From: Oscillospiraceae bacterium
GTDB taxonomy: Bacteria; Bacillota; Clostridia; Monoglobales; Monoglobaceae
Length of the DNA stretch: 64,000 bases
Reading direction: 5' to 3'
NCBI GenBank assembly: GCA_015068605.1
Contig: SVKF01000008.1
Coordinates: 1-64,000 of the forward strand
The notes beneath the pieces were generated by a model that was not told the origin of the DNA, did not search any database, and was given only the letters and a program-made list of their open reading frames with translations. Both the position numbers and the translations under genes were made by a program. How positions within the stretch are numbered: position 1 is the first letter of the stretch; each line of letters starts with the position of its first letter. This document shows, piece after piece, positions 1-8,128 of the stretch.

Positions 1-1918
1 CGGTATGCTCAAGCCGACCAACTATTCCGCCTGCAACACCACCGTATTGCGTTTTTATATCATCATAAGATTCGGTTCTTTCGGATAAAATAACACCTTT
101 ATCTGCTTCAAAAACACATTTTTCAACCAGACAATTATTAAAGCTTAAACCAAGTATTCCTCCGACATTGGGCGCTGTCCCTGCCTTTTGTTTTGCGTAT
201 ATAATCTCTTTCTTTTGGGAATTTTTTGAAGAAACCCTGCATTCTTTAATTGTATTTCCTATTGTCCCAAGATTTGTAATATTGTTTGACCCCGCTGAAG
301 AATATCCCATAATTCCACCTGCCGCAAGCTTGAAATATTCCTGCTGATTATTGCTATAAACCGTTATATTTGTGTTTTCTGCGGCTGCACCGATTGACCC
401 GTCAATCATATCAACCTCACAATTATTTACATCGGAAAATAAAGAGTATGCAACAATTCCGCCGACAACCCCTTGCTCTTTGCATCCATTTACAACAATA
501 TCGGAATTATTCAAGGTGACCTTGCAATTTTCAAAACTATTTCTCTCTTCACTCGTTCCACAGGAATATCCGACTATTCCGCCAAGATATATTCTGCCTT
601 CGCTGTCTTTTGTTTTTTCTCCAATCAGCTCACTGTTGTCGTTAAGATTTACAGAACAATTTTTAATTTTGCTCCCTTCGACAAATTCTTTGTATCCCTG
701 AACAACTCCTGCAATTCCGCCTATATTGTTATTTCTTGAGGATAACTCACTCTGAACAACGCCAACCTTTGCTCCATTATTAATATTAACATTTACATTA
801 TATATTGTCGAAGCAGTCACCTTTCCTGCAAGCAATCCGAAATTATAATTATTTCGGTTAGATGTCACGACCACATCATTATCAACCCTTATGTTCAAAT
901 CAAAAACCTCCGCATTGATAAGCTGATTGAAAAGACCTATGTTATATGTGACATATTCGTTAGCTTGCTCCGGCTCAATTCCCGAAGATTTAATTGTTAT
1001 TGTTTTATTATTTCCGTTGAAATAGCCCTGAAATCCTACGCTTGTATTTTCAGTCCCAATTCCTGCAAAGCTTCCATAGGCTGTCTCAAGATTTTTCGCT
1101 TTTATATTGAAATTAACCGTTATATCCTCTGTCAATATATATGAAGCCTTGCTTAAATAATCAATTTTCTGCGCATTTGTAACAATACCATCGGGATATT
1201 CAAACATCCCCAAATCCGAATCATATCCCGAAATATTAAGTCTCCCTCTCAACTGAGGACCCATAAGTATTCTGCCAAGGGCGTATATCTTATCATTTTT
1301 ATCAATTTTTACTTTTTCGTTCTGATAATCCGGATGGAATAAAATTTCTTCCGGAACAGCATAAACCGTTGCATTTAAAGCATTATTAACAATAATCGCA
1401 ACATCACCTCTTGTTGCATTGTCAAGTCCGTTGTATTCAATTCCTTTTAATATCCCAAGCTGATTTGCCTGATTAATATATCCGTGGGGATATCCTCCCA
1501 TAGATTGTGCGGCATCTTCATATCCCAATGAAGCAACAACCATTTTAATTACTTCATTATATGTTATATAATCCTTCGGAGCAAAAATATTCCCCGGTTT
1601 TCCGTTTACAATACTGAAAAATTTTGATGACGCAATATACTCTCTCGCCCAGCTATCCTTGCTGTCAGAGAAAAATAATTTTTCTTCATTAATAAGCGGA
1701 TAATCCTTCATCTCAACTATAACCTTTGCAAACTCCGCTCTGCTGATTGGATTATCAGGCATAAATGTATTGTTTGGATAACCGCTTATAATCCCTAAAT
1801 CAACCAGCCTGTCAACCGCAATTCTTACCTCGTCATCCTTTATATCATAAAAGGCATTTGCAGGCACAATACCGACAGTCATTAATAAAACAATGAATAT
1901 ACATAAAATTTTTTTCAT
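1..1918 (-). CDS. SLH-domain surface protein with GLUG-like repeats, 3' end cut by window edge
   Basis: Open reading frame on the minus strand, absent from the ORF track because its stop lies beyond base 1. It starts at ATG 1918 behind a GGAGGGG ribosome binding site. My translation begins with a signal peptide (MKKILCIFIVLLMTVGIVPANA). Three S-layer-homology repeats follow (about residues 23-190; e.g. LVDLGIISGYPNNTFMPD, ISRAEFAKVI). The rest is rich in beta-type repeats with recurring GGI-x-G cores (NIGGIAGVV, YLGGIVGYS, NVGGILGLS), typical of GLUG-motif surface proteins. SLH repeats normally bind pyruvylated secondary cell-wall polymer, so an exported, wall-attached protein is expected. 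The role of the repeat region (adhesion or glycan binding) is unknown. At least 639 residues lie in the window. Confidence 0.85.
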   Translation of the reverse strand, partial: MKKILCIFIVLLMTVGIVPANAFYDIKDDEVRIAVDRLVDLGIISGYPNNTFMPDNPISRAEFAKVIVEMKDYPLINEEKLFFSDSKDSWAREYIASSKFFSIVNGKPGNIFAPKDYITYNEVIKMVVASLGYEDAAQSMGGYPHGYINQANQLGILKGIEYNGLDNATRGDVAIIVNNALNATVYAVPEEILFHPDYQNEKVKIDKNDKIYALGRILMGPQLRGRLNISGYDSDLGMFEYPDGIVTNAQKIDYLSKASYILTEDITVNFNIKAKNLETAYGSFAGIGTENTSVGFQGYFNGNNKTITIKSSGIEPEQANEYVTYNIGLFNQLINAEVFDLNIRVDNDVVVTSNRNNYNFGLLAGKVTASTIYNVNVNINNGAKVGVVQSELSSRNNNIGGIAGVVQGYKEFVEGSKIKNCSVNLNDNSELIGEKTKDSEGRIYLGGIVGYSCGTSEERNSFENCKVTLNNSDIVVNGCKEQGVVGGIVAYSLFSDVNNCEVDMIDGSIGAAAENTNITVYSNNQQEYFKLAAGGIMGYSSAGSNNITNLGTIGNTIKECRVSSKNSQKKEIIYAKQKAGTAPNVGGILGLSFNNCLVEKCVFEADKGVILSERTESYDDIKTQYGGVAGGIVGRLEHT

Positions 1919-1938
1919 ACTCATCCCCTCCAAGTGAG

Positions 1939-1967
1939 ATTATACCACAATAAACGCCGTATGTCAA
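1939..1967 (-). promoter_or_regulatory. sigma-A promoter of the SLH protein gene
   Basis: On the minus strand: TTGACA, 17-nt spacer, TATAAT, about 20 nt before the SLH start codon. The -35 lies in the motif GTATATTGACATAC. A similar motif in the opposite orientation (GTATACTGACACAT, about 1990-2003) lies before the divergent XRE gene. Confidence 0.8.
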
Positions 1968-2038
1968 TATACGCTACATTTTATGTTATGTATACTGACA
2001 CATATATCATCTATAATACAATTTGGGGGATGAATAAA

Positions 2039-2320
2039 ATGATAAACGAAAGAATAAAAATGTTACGGGAACAGCATGGATTAAGCCAGGCTGAGCTTGC
2101 AAAAAAACTTAATATTGCCAGAACAAGCGTTATCGCATGGGAAAATCAAACATCCGTCCCAACTATTAAGCACGTTGTTGCAATTGCGAAGCTTTTCCAC
2201 ATCACTACCGACTATCTGCTTGAGGTTGAACAAAATCCAACTCTTTCAATTTCTGATTTAAACGAAAACGAGCTTTCCATTTTATATAAGCTCCTTGACT
2301 ATTTTAAATCAAGAGATTAG
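2039..2320 (+). CDS. XRE-family helix-turn-helix regulator, 93 aa
   Basis: Small DNA-binding regulator. The Cro/C1-type HTH covers about residues 3-58 (MLREQHGLSQAELAKKLNI, then ARTSVIAWENQTSVPT and a TTDYLL end), followed by a short C-terminal helix (ELSILYKLLDYFK), perhaps for dimerisation. The ORF track opens at 1934, but the ribosome binding site GGGGGA at 2025-2030 fits ATG 2039 best. ATG 2030 overlaps that site. It is divergent from the SLH gene, and TGACA-containing half-sites occur in inverted orientation in the shared control region, so local autoregulation or SLH-gene control is a reasonable inference. The inducer is not evident. Confidence 0.85.
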   Translation: MINERIKMLREQHGLSQAELAKKLNIARTSVIAWENQTSVPTIKHVVAIAKLFHITTDYLLEVEQNPTLSISDLNENELSILYKLLDYFKSRD

Positions 2321-2342
2321 CCGTTTTAGTCCATACTGCCTA

Positions 2343-2363
2343 TGGGATTTTTTCTAAATCCCA
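2343..2363 (+). terminator. weak hairpin after the XRE gene
   Basis: TGGGATTT / AAATCCCA stem with a 5-nt loop shortly after the stop codon, followed by a mixed T-rich stretch. It could be a weak terminator. Confidence 0.4.
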
Positions 2364-2505
2364 GTTTTGGTGTGCAATTTTTTATTTATACTTTGCAAAT
2401 TGTGTTTTTATATGTCATATTATACAATTTATTTGCAGAATAATGGTTGTTATAGCCTAAAATCATCAAAAACACACAAAAACAAAAAAAATCAGTAAAA
2501 AAGAC

Positions 2506-2534
2506 TTGCTTTTTTCTGTGTTTTTGTTTATAAT
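2506..2534 (+). promoter_or_regulatory. promoter of the aldolase gene
   Basis: TTGCTT, 17-nt spacer, TATAAT, about 45 nt upstream of ATG 2579. Confidence 0.75.
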
Positions 2535-2578
2535 ATAGAATATGGTTTAGTATTTTTATGCCGAGGAGGAATTTTAAT

Positions 2579-3526
2579 ATGTTAGTTAATATGAATGAAG
2601 TTTTAAGACCTGCTAAAAAGAATCGTTATGCAGTCGGTCTTTTTAATGCAGTTAATTTAGAGCTTGCCCGCGGAATTATCAGTGCAGCAGAATCTCTCCG
2701 CTCTCCTGTTATCATGGGAACTGCGGAAATTCTTCTTCCTTACGGACCTTTGGAAGAAGTTTCCTACTATCTTATTCCTATGGCGAAGAAAGCATCTGTT
2801 CCGGTTGTTGTTCATCTTGACCACGGTCTTACATATGACACCTGTATCAAGGCTTTAGAGCTCGGTTTCAGTTCAATCATGTATGATTGTTCAACAGATT
2901 CTTATGAAGAAAATGTTCGCAAGGTTAAGGAAATGGCTGATATTGCTCATTCTTACGGTGCAACTATCGAAGGTGAACTTGGTCACGTTGGTGATAACGA
3001 AGGCTCTGCAGAAGGTAGCGACCATCTTGCTGATCCGTCAAAATTCTTCACGGACCCGAAACTTGCTAAGGATTTTGTTGATAAAACAGGTGTTGACGCT
3101 CTTGCCATTGCTGTCGGAAATGCCCATGGTGCTTATAAGCTTCCGCCTAAACTTGATTTTGAGAGAATTAAGACAATTGCAAACACCGTTGATGTGCCTC
3201 TCGTTCTTCACGGCGGTTCCGGTCTTACCGATAACGACTTCCGTCAGGCAATCAAAGACGGTATCAGCAAGGTGAATATCTTTACAGATATCAATGTTGC
3301 CGCAGTTGAGGCTGAATTTAAGAAATTCCAGAGTATGGACAAAGGTCTTATCGACCTTATTCCTGCCGCAGTTGAAGCTGTTAAGCAGGAAACTATGAAT
3401 AAGCTTCGCCTGTTCAGCAGCGACGGTAAAGCAGGTATGTCTTCTGCTCCAAGCTATGGCGCAAGCGATATCGAAATGATAACAAAGCTTGTTGCTGAAG
3501 AAGTTGCAAAATATTTAAAGAAATAA
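2579..3526 (+). CDS. fba: Class II ketose-bisphosphate aldolase
   Basis: Cytosolic zinc aldolase of 315 aa, most likely fructose-1,6-bisphosphate aldolase of glycolysis and gluconeogenesis. It has the class II signatures: the catalytic Asp and a zinc His in VVVHLDHGLTYD (about residues 77-90), the zinc Glu region ATIEGELGHVG (about 130), VGNAHGAYK (about 180), LHGGSGL (about 209) and the phosphate-binding KVNIFTDI. The ORF track starts at 2558, but the sequence coding residues 3-5 there is itself the ribosome binding site (GAGGAGGAA), so ATG 2579 is the true start. It is monocistronic, with its own promoter and terminator. A tagatose-bisphosphate aldolase (KbaY/GatY type) cannot be excluded from sequence alone. 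Confidence 0.9.
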   Translation: MLVNMNEVLRPAKKNRYAVGLFNAVNLELARGIISAAESLRSPVIMGTAEILLPYGPLEEVSYYLIPMAKKASVPVVVHLDHGLTYDTCIKALELGFSSIMYDCSTDSYEENVRKVKEMADIAHSYGATIEGELGHVGDNEGSAEGSDHLADPSKFFTDPKLAKDFVDKTGVDALAIAVGNAHGAYKLPPKLDFERIKTIANTVDVPLVLHGGSGLTDNDFRQAIKDGISKVNIFTDINVAAVEAEFKKFQSMDKGLIDLIPAAVEAVKQETMNKLRLFSSDGKAGMSSAPSYGASDIEMITKLVAEEVAKYLKK

Positions 3527-3575
3527 AACACATAGGTAATTAATCAGAATTACCCGTGATGGATGAATAACCAAC

Positions 3576-3623
3576 GGCGGTGTTTGAAAAGTTAAAAGAC
3601 TTTTCAAGCATCGCCTTTGTTTT
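3576..3623 (+). terminator. terminator of the aldolase gene
   Basis: Long stem GGCGGTGTTTGAAAAGT / ACTTTTCAAGCATCGCC (G-U pairs allowed) followed by TTTGTTTT. A related stem ends the ABC permease operon near 34638. Confidence 0.85.
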
Positions 3624-3649
3624 ATGAAAATAATAAGCTTTAAAAATTC

Positions 3650-3678
3650 TTTACATTTTTAAGAAAATGTGATATAAT
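3650..3678 (+). promoter_or_regulatory. promoter of structured RNA copy 1
   Basis: TTTACA, 17-nt spacer, TATAAT. Predicted transcript start is near 3685, exactly at the base of the RNA's outer stem. Confidence 0.85.
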
Positions 3679-3684
3679 ACTATC

Positions 3685-3857
3685 ACCAAACAAAATTAAA
3701 AAGCACACTGGTGATTTTTGCTTATTGGCAAAAACGCACGTTTATTTTCTATGCCTGTGTGCTGATAATAAATTTTGTTTGGTAGCAAGTGCGTTTTTCG
3801 GGCGCAGCTTGTCTGCGCTTTTTTTGTTAAACGCACAACGCACAGTTGTTGCCAAAC
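3685..3857 (+). ncRNA. Structured RNA with apical-loop pseudoknot, copy 1 (free-standing)
   Basis: No open frame here is credible; the overlapping ORFs on both strands are artefacts of the palindromes. The RNA folds as an outer stem CCAAACAAAATT (3686-3697) with AATTTTGTTTGG (3771-3782), and an inner stem AGCACAC with GTGTGCT (3702-3708, 3757-3763). An apical AAAAACGCAC (3730-3739) is perfectly complementary to GTGCGTTTTT (3789-3798) downstream. An intrinsic terminator GCGCAG-CTTGT-CTGCGC plus seven T follows (3802-3825). Past the T-run, AAACGCAC (about 3829-3836) could also pair with the GTGCGTTT strand. The main product should be about 140 nt. Three relatives occur in the window (52882-53040, 53200-53390, 62077-62260). 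The family name is unknown to me. Confidence 0.75.
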
Positions 3858-3990
3858 AATTACACCCAAAAGAGGTTATAGCAAAACGATTTCGTTTTGC
3901 TATAACCTCTTTTGGGGATAGACTCAAATTAGCGCAACCAAATCCCGAAGGCGTACACAAATACTCCGAGAGATGAGGTTTATTTAAAAC
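3858..3990 (-). repeat. Dispersed intergenic repeat, copy A, with a 25-bp perfect palindrome
   Basis: 3865-3889 and 3892-3916 form a 25-bp perfect inverted repeat (CCCAAAAGAGGTTATAGC... with a 2-nt centre). The flank continues with ATCCCGAAGGCGTACACA...CTCCGAGAGATGAGGTTTATT. Read on the minus strand, the same order of blocks occurs at 27723-27893 (copy B) and in part at 34370-34590 (copy C). It has no coding capacity and resembles a small palindromic (MITE-like) element. Confidence 0.7.
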
Positions 3991-3996
3991 ACTTTT

Positions 3997-4095
3997 TTAT
4001 GCTATATACTCCATATAATCCATTTCCGTTGCGAACAACATATATTCGTCGCCAACCAATCCCATATATCCCGATTCAACATGATATCCCTTCAT
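3997..4095 (-). CDS. Conserved-type tiny protein, 32 aa
   Basis: Too short for the ORF track. Translation: MKGYHVESGYMGLVGDEYML, then FATEMDYMEYIA. It has a strong ribosome binding site AGGAGGT about 9 nt before ATG 4095 and lies 14 nt after the stop of the upstream membrane-protein gene, so the two are probably cotranscribed. Tiny proteins of this form (MKGYY...GYMGFV...YMLFASE.DY) recur in clostridial genomes in my recollection. Their function is unknown. Aromatic and acidic residues dominate, and there is no membrane segment. Confidence 0.7.
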   Translation of the reverse strand: MKGYHVESGYMGLVGDEYMLFATEMDYMEYIA

Positions 4096-4109
4096 ATTTT
4101 TAGTACCTC

Positions 4110-4358
4110 CTATGCAATTTTTGTCCGATTTACCGTTATTGCTTTGCTTCTTCTGATTTTTCGGCGGATTGATGTCTGTCGAGCTTTAACCAGCATAAGC
4201 CCGAATCTGCCAAACATAATAAGGGAAACTCCCAAAAGCATATAGGGGAAAATTTCTGACAAATTCAGCCTTTCCAAATCACTTGCTCCTGCTGTTCCTA
4301 AAATTATAAAAACGCCTGCAATAATTACGAGTCTTAAAAAAATACTTGTTTTTTTCAT
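4110..4358 (-). CDS. Small membrane protein, two predicted TM helices
   Basis: About 82 aa. Hydrophobic segments lie near residues 8-25 (IFLRLVIIAGVFIILGTAG) and 38-57 (IFPYMLLGVSLIMFGRFGLM), followed by a basic tail (ARQTSIRRKIRRSK). Three Met codons are clustered. The ribosome binding site GAAAGG (4373-4368) is adjacent to the first and 9 nt from ATG 4358, so I prefer 4358 over the track start 4367. It probably forms an operon with the 32-aa gene just downstream. No family recognised. Confidence 0.6.
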   Translation of the reverse strand: MKKTSIFLRLVIIAGVFIILGTAGASDLERLNLSEIFPYMLLGVSLIMFGRFGLMLVKARQTSIRRKIRRSKAITVNRTKIA

Positions 4359-4430
4359 ATTCATCATCCTTTCTATGTCTTAATTATATCCTATTTACTG
4401 TGTCATATTTTGGACAACTCAAATTTATTA

Positions 4431-4459
4431 TTGTAAAATTTTAAAAAATCTGATATAAT
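4431..4459 (+). promoter_or_regulatory. promoter of the SLC13-type permease
   Basis: TTGTAA, 17-nt spacer, TATAAT, 29 nt before ATG 4489. Confidence 0.7.
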
Positions 4460-4488
4460 ATGACAGGAATTTAAAGGAGTGAGAAAAA

Positions 4489-5595
4489 ATGAGCAAAGGA
4501 ATCGCATTTATCCGAAAAAATATTGTTATGGTTATCGCCTTTGTTGCGGCGCTTATAACAAGCATAATTATTCCGCCGGACGGAAAATACGCAGGCTATT
4601 TTGATGTTAAAACCCTGACCTGTTTGTTTTGTGTTCTCGCTGTTGTTTGTGCGCTTAAGAATATAAATTTTTTCTACATTCTTGCAAAGAAAATCGTTCA
4701 GAAATTTAAAAATGCCAGAAAATGTATTCTGGCACTGGTTTATATAACTTTTATCGGCTCCATGCTTATTGCAAACGACATGGCTCTTTTGACATTTCTG
4801 CCCCTTGGATATCTTGTTCTTGCAACAACCGATATGGAAAAATATATGGCATTCACATTTATAATGCAAAATATTGCGGCAAATTTAGGAGGAATGTTGA
4901 CACCTTTCGGCAACCCTCAAAACCTCTATCTTTACAGCAAATTTGAAATTGACACTATTGAATTTATGGAAATAATGGCACCGCCTTTTCTGCTTTCCGT
5001 GGTTCTAATAACTTTATGCTGCCTGGTTTTTGTAAAGCCTGAATCGCTTAAAATTGATGACGAAAAGGTCTGCCTCAATCCGAAACGAACAACTGCATAT
5101 CTTCTGCTTTTCTCTCTTGCAATACTCATTGTTTTCAGGAGTATCCCTTATTGGATAGGTCTTATAATTATACCGTCAGCCCTTTTGATTATGGACAGAA
5201 AAGCTCTTAAAATGGTGGATTATCCCCTTCTTCTCACCTTTGTCTTTTTCTTTATATTTTCGGGGAATATGGCAAGAATTGACGCAGTCCGACAGTTTTT
5301 CGGTATGCTTTTGGAAAAAAGCACCCTTATTTTCAGTATTTTGTCCTGTCAGTTTATCAGCAATGTCCCTTCGGCAATTCTTCTGTCACAATTTACGGAA
5401 AACTACAAGGACCTGCTTCTTGGCGTGAACATAGGCGGAGCAGGGACTCTTATCGCCTCCCTTGCAAGTCTTATAACCTTCCGTGAATACATAAAACACA
5501 ACCCCGGAGAAACCCTTAAATATATCGGAATGTTCGCCCTATATAATTTTGCATTTGTCATAATTCTGACACTTTTTATGCTCATAATTAAATAA
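4489..5595 (+). CDS. SLC13/ArsB-NhaD superfamily anion permease
   Basis: Polytopic membrane protein of 368 aa with about ten hydrophobic segments. The features fit the ion transporter (IT) superfamily: an early helix pair, a conserved loop with MLIANDMALLTFLPLG (about residues 90-105), the re-entrant-type NLGGMLTPFGNPQNLYLYSKF (about 130-150), and a second repeat with SCQFISNVPSAILLS and NIGGAGTLIASLASLITF. The paired NPQN and NVPSA motifs are the usual substrate and cation sites. Substrate unknown (carboxylate, sulfate or similar). It is shorter than most SLC13 proteins (450-600 aa) but carries both inverted repeats. The ribosome binding site AAAGGAG is well placed. Monocistronic. Confidence 0.75.
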   Translation: MSKGIAFIRKNIVMVIAFVAALITSIIIPPDGKYAGYFDVKTLTCLFCVLAVVCALKNINFFYILAKKIVQKFKNARKCILALVYITFIGSMLIANDMALLTFLPLGYLVLATTDMEKYMAFTFIMQNIAANLGGMLTPFGNPQNLYLYSKFEIDTIEFMEIMAPPFLLSVVLITLCCLVFVKPESLKIDDEKVCLNPKRTTAYLLLFSLAILIVFRSIPYWIGLIIIPSALLIMDRKALKMVDYPLLLTFVFFFIFSGNMARIDAVRQFFGMLLEKSTLIFSILSCQFISNVPSAILLSQFTENYKDLLLGVNIGGAGTLIASLASLITFREYIKHNPGETLKYIGMFALYNFAFVIILTLFMLIIK

Positions 5596-5604
5596 CATAG
5601 GATA

Positions 5605-5645
5605 AAACAAAGGCCATAGCAAATTAGCCATGACCTCTGTTTTAT
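5605..5645. terminator. bidirectional terminator between convergent genes
   Basis: AAACAAAGGCCATAGC / GCCATGACCTCTGTTT stem with G-U pairs, T-run on the plus side and A-run on the other. It serves the permease and the convergent metallophosphoesterase gene. Confidence 0.75.
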
Positions 5646-5655
5646 TTAGTCCTAT

Positions 5656-6663
5656 TTATCCGTTATATATAACTTTTTTATTGATATAATCATAACAAAG
5701 CGCTCTTTGACTACGGAAATAATTGTCAGTGTTATTTCCTATTCTCGCAATCTTCAAAATTCCCAGATTTGCATCTATGCTGACAACATTAAAGCAGTCA
5801 TAAGTTCTTGTTCCTCTGATACGCTTTCCGTCGCACCAGCCGTTCCAATTAGTTGCAGACGGAACAATTGAGTTTAAGATTCCGGCATCTGTTCTACCAA
5901 AAAAGTCATGATGCTCATGCCCTGCAAGATTACAGATATGACACCCGCCCTGTGCAACAAAATCCGCAATAATCGGCTCAAATGGCACCTGTCTGCGTTT
6001 GCCCACAAGGGACTGATAATCATTTTTCGTATGGAATGTTACACCATAAGTGTCATGTATCTCACCTGACGGCTCATGCATAGCAGTTATAACACCCAGA
6101 TTTTTTTCTTTTGCATCAGCAAGAATCTGCTTCAGCCATTCACTCTGAAGCTCAATGTCATAGTACAAATCAAGAACAACAAGTCTTACATTCGCTTCCG
6201 GAAAATCCTTATAGTATGTCATGGAATATTCACATTCAAGGAAATTAACATTTCTTGAATCATCATTTATTGGTGCAAACAACAATTCATGCGTGGATTC
6301 CTTTGTGTTACCAATCCATTTTGGCGTTATAACCGTATCGTGATTACCCACACAGTTATATATCGGTCTGTCGCATTGGGTTCCGTAATTATAAAAATCC
6401 ACATACAAAGACTGGTTATTTCCGCAATAATCGCCCGTGTGAAGGGCAAAATCTATGTATTCTTTATAATGATTAACATATTCAACCATACGATTCCACA
6501 AGTCCAAAACCGCATGAATATCCGAAAAATGAACAAACTGAAGGGGCTTAAACTTGTCTCCGTATTTATTTTTAAAAGGAACAGGGCGTGACGCAGAGCC
6601 TTGAATAATATAAGGTTCCATATCCCTATTTAATTCTATGATGTTATCTGTTAAATTCTGCAT
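5656..6663 (-). CDS. Calcineurin-like metallophosphoesterase
   Basis: 335-aa phosphoesterase with the dimetal motif set in order: FSDIH (about residue 47), LHTGDYCGN (about 76), VGNHD (about 106), AMHE (about 195) and GHEHHDF (about 247). No signal peptide or TM segment, so cytosolic. The substrate (nucleotide, phosphodiester or phosphoprotein) is not predictable. The ORF track starts at 6702, but ATG 6663 follows an AAAGGAGAG ribosome binding site. It lies 82 nt downstream of the sugar ABC ATPase gene in the same direction with a hairpin between, so partial readthrough is possible. Confidence 0.8.
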   Translation of the reverse strand: MQNLTDNIIELNRDMEPYIIQGSASRPVPFKNKYGDKFKPLQFVHFSDIHAVLDLWNRMVEYVNHYKEYIDFALHTGDYCGNNQSLYVDFYNYGTQCDRPIYNCVGNHDTVITPKWIGNTKESTHELLFAPINDDSRNVNFLECEYSMTYYKDFPEANVRLVVLDLYYDIELQSEWLKQILADAKEKNLGVITAMHEPSGEIHDTYGVTFHTKNDYQSLVGKRRQVPFEPIIADFVAQGGCHICNLAGHEHHDFFGRTDAGILNSIVPSATNWNGWCDGKRIRGTRTYDCFNVVSIDANLGILKIARIGNNTDNYFRSQRALCYDYINKKVIYNG

Positions 6664-6696
6664 ATTTTTCTCTCCTTTAACTATTTTTTGAAAAAT

Positions 6697-6729
6697 ATGC
6701 ACCGCCAGAACATTCTATCCGACGGTGCA
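6697..6729 (-). terminator. terminator of the UgpC/MsmX-type ATPase gene
   Basis: On the minus strand GCACCGTC ... GGCGGTGC, then ATATTTTT. Confidence 0.65.
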
Positions 6730-6745
6730 ATAAATTTACATATCA

Positions 6746-7858
6746 TTAGGAAATAATAGACATTTCTGTTTCTTTATCAAAGATGTGAATCTTGTTGCCT
6801 TCAAATACAACATCAATAACATCATCTGTTTTAGCTGTTGTTCTCGGGTTAACACGAGCAACAATCTGTGTATCACAAGCATCAAGGAAGAGATATGTTT
6901 CCGCACCCATTAATTCTGTGTGAGTAACTGTTGCTGTAACCTTGCAATCTCCAAAAGTTGAAATGTGATTCTGGTCATCATAAATATTTTCAGGTCTGAT
7001 ACCAATGATAACTTCCTTATCAAAGTATTCATTAAGCTCCTGACGATTTGCCTTTCCTTCCGGAAGCTTAATGCTCATCTTATCGTTAACAAGATAAACA
7101 CCATCCTGCTTTTTAGTCAATGTTGCATTGATAAAGTTCATCTGCGGGCTTCCGATAAATCCGGCAACAAATACGTTACATGGTTCGTTGTAAATATCAA
7201 CAGGACTTGCAACCTGCTGAACAACACCGTCTTTCATAACAACGATTTTAGAACCCATTGTCATAGCTTCTGTCTGGTCGTGTGTTACATAGATAAATGT
7301 TGTCTGAAGCTTTTTGTGAAGCTTTGAAATCTCACTACGCATCTGAACACGAAGCTTTGCGTCAAGGTTAGAGAGCGGTTCGTCCAAAAGGAAAACCTTA
7401 GGATTACGAACAATAGCACGACCGAGAGCAACACGCTGTCTCTGACCACCGGACAATGCCTTCGGCTTTCTCTCTAAAAGATGTTCTATGTCAAGAATCT
7501 TTGCAGCTTCCTGAACCTTCTGTTTAATAACTGCCTTCGGAACTTTACGAAGCTTAAGACCAAAAGCCATATTGTCAAATACTGTCATATGAGGATAAAG
7601 AGCGTAGTTCTGGAAAACCATCGCAATATCTCTGTCCTTCGGAGCGATTGAGTTAACAAGCTTGTCGCCTATGTATAACTCACCCTTTGATATTTCTTCA
7701 AGGCCTGCAATCATTCTGAGAGTTGTTGATTTTCCGCAACCGGAAGGACCAACAAGAACGATAAACTCCTTGTCTTCAATTTCAAGGTTACAATCTTTAA
7801 CAGCTGTAACATTTCCTTCGTATACTTTGTAAATATTTCGTAAGCTCAAACTTGCCAT
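6746..7858 (-). CDS. ugpC: Sugar ABC transporter ATPase, UgpC/MsmX/MalK type
   Basis: 370 aa. It energises uptake of oligosaccharides or glycerol-3-phosphate through partner permeases. Visible motifs: Walker [10 protein letters not shown] (about 37-45), Q-loop [10 protein letters not shown], signature LSGGQRQR (about 134), Walker B VFLLDEP, switch His YVTHDQ, and a C-terminal TOBE/OB regulatory region (about 235-370, [10 protein letters not shown]). It stands alone, without binding protein or permease genes beside it. In Firmicutes such solitary MsmX-type ATPases serve several dispersed sugar importers, and the permease pair at 34701-36657 is a candidate partner. The gene symbol reflects the family, not proven substrate. 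Confidence 0.9.
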   Translation of the reverse strand: MASLSLRNIYKVYEGNVTAVKDCNLEIEDKEFIVLVGPSGCGKSTTLRMIAGLEEISKGELYIGDKLVNSIAPKDRDIAMVFQNYALYPHMTVFDNMAFGLKLRKVPKAVIKQKVQEAAKILDIEHLLERKPKALSGGQRQRVALGRAIVRNPKVFLLDEPLSNLDAKLRVQMRSEISKLHKKLQTTFIYVTHDQTEAMTMGSKIVVMKDGVVQQVASPVDIYNEPCNVFVAGFIGSPQMNFINATLTKKQDGVYLVNDKMSIKLPEGKANRQELNEYFDKEVIIGIRPENIYDDQNHISTFGDCKVTATVTHTELMGAETYLFLDACDTQIVARVNPRTTAKTDDVIDVVFEGNKIHIFDKETEMSIIS

Positions 7859-7989
7859 TATGCATCTGCCTCCGTTTATTAATCATTTTACTTCTGTACT
7901 ATTTTAGCATACTTTTCAATTTTTTCATAGAGACTTATTGCACAAATCTATATTTACTTTTTTGTTTATTTTGTCTAACAAAAAATTCT

Positions 7990-8030
7990 AACCCTCAAAA
8001 AAGCCCGTGGTTATGCGGTTTTTCAGGGTT
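7990..8030. terminator. terminator-like hairpin
   Basis: AACCCTCAAAAA ... TTTTTCAGGGTT stem with one mismatch, T-rich on both sides. It lies between the zinc-ribbon gene and the ABC ATPase gene and probably ends the former. Apart from this hairpin I see nothing defined in 7859-8128. Confidence 0.6.
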
Positions 8031-8128
8031 TTTGTCATATCAAAAGTTGGATATCCTAATTGCACAAATTAATCGAAATAATTTAGTCTTTTTTCAATAT
8101 ATTAACTAAAATCAATTTTATAATATGA

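Noticed and set aside
372-739. Plus-strand ORFs at 372-701 and 473-739
   Set aside because: Shadows of the minus-strand SLH/GLUG protein, which is open across the whole region.
3685-3857. 6S RNA or tmRNA identity for the structured RNA
   Set aside because: No tRNA-like ends or tag frame, no 6S-type central bubble arrangement, and four diverged copies with a loop pseudoknot do not fit either.
3725-3976. ORFs on both strands (3725-3976 plus, 3742-3960 minus)
   Set aside because: They run through the structured RNA and the 25-bp palindrome; the two proteins mirror each other because of the inverted repeats and have no ribosome binding site.
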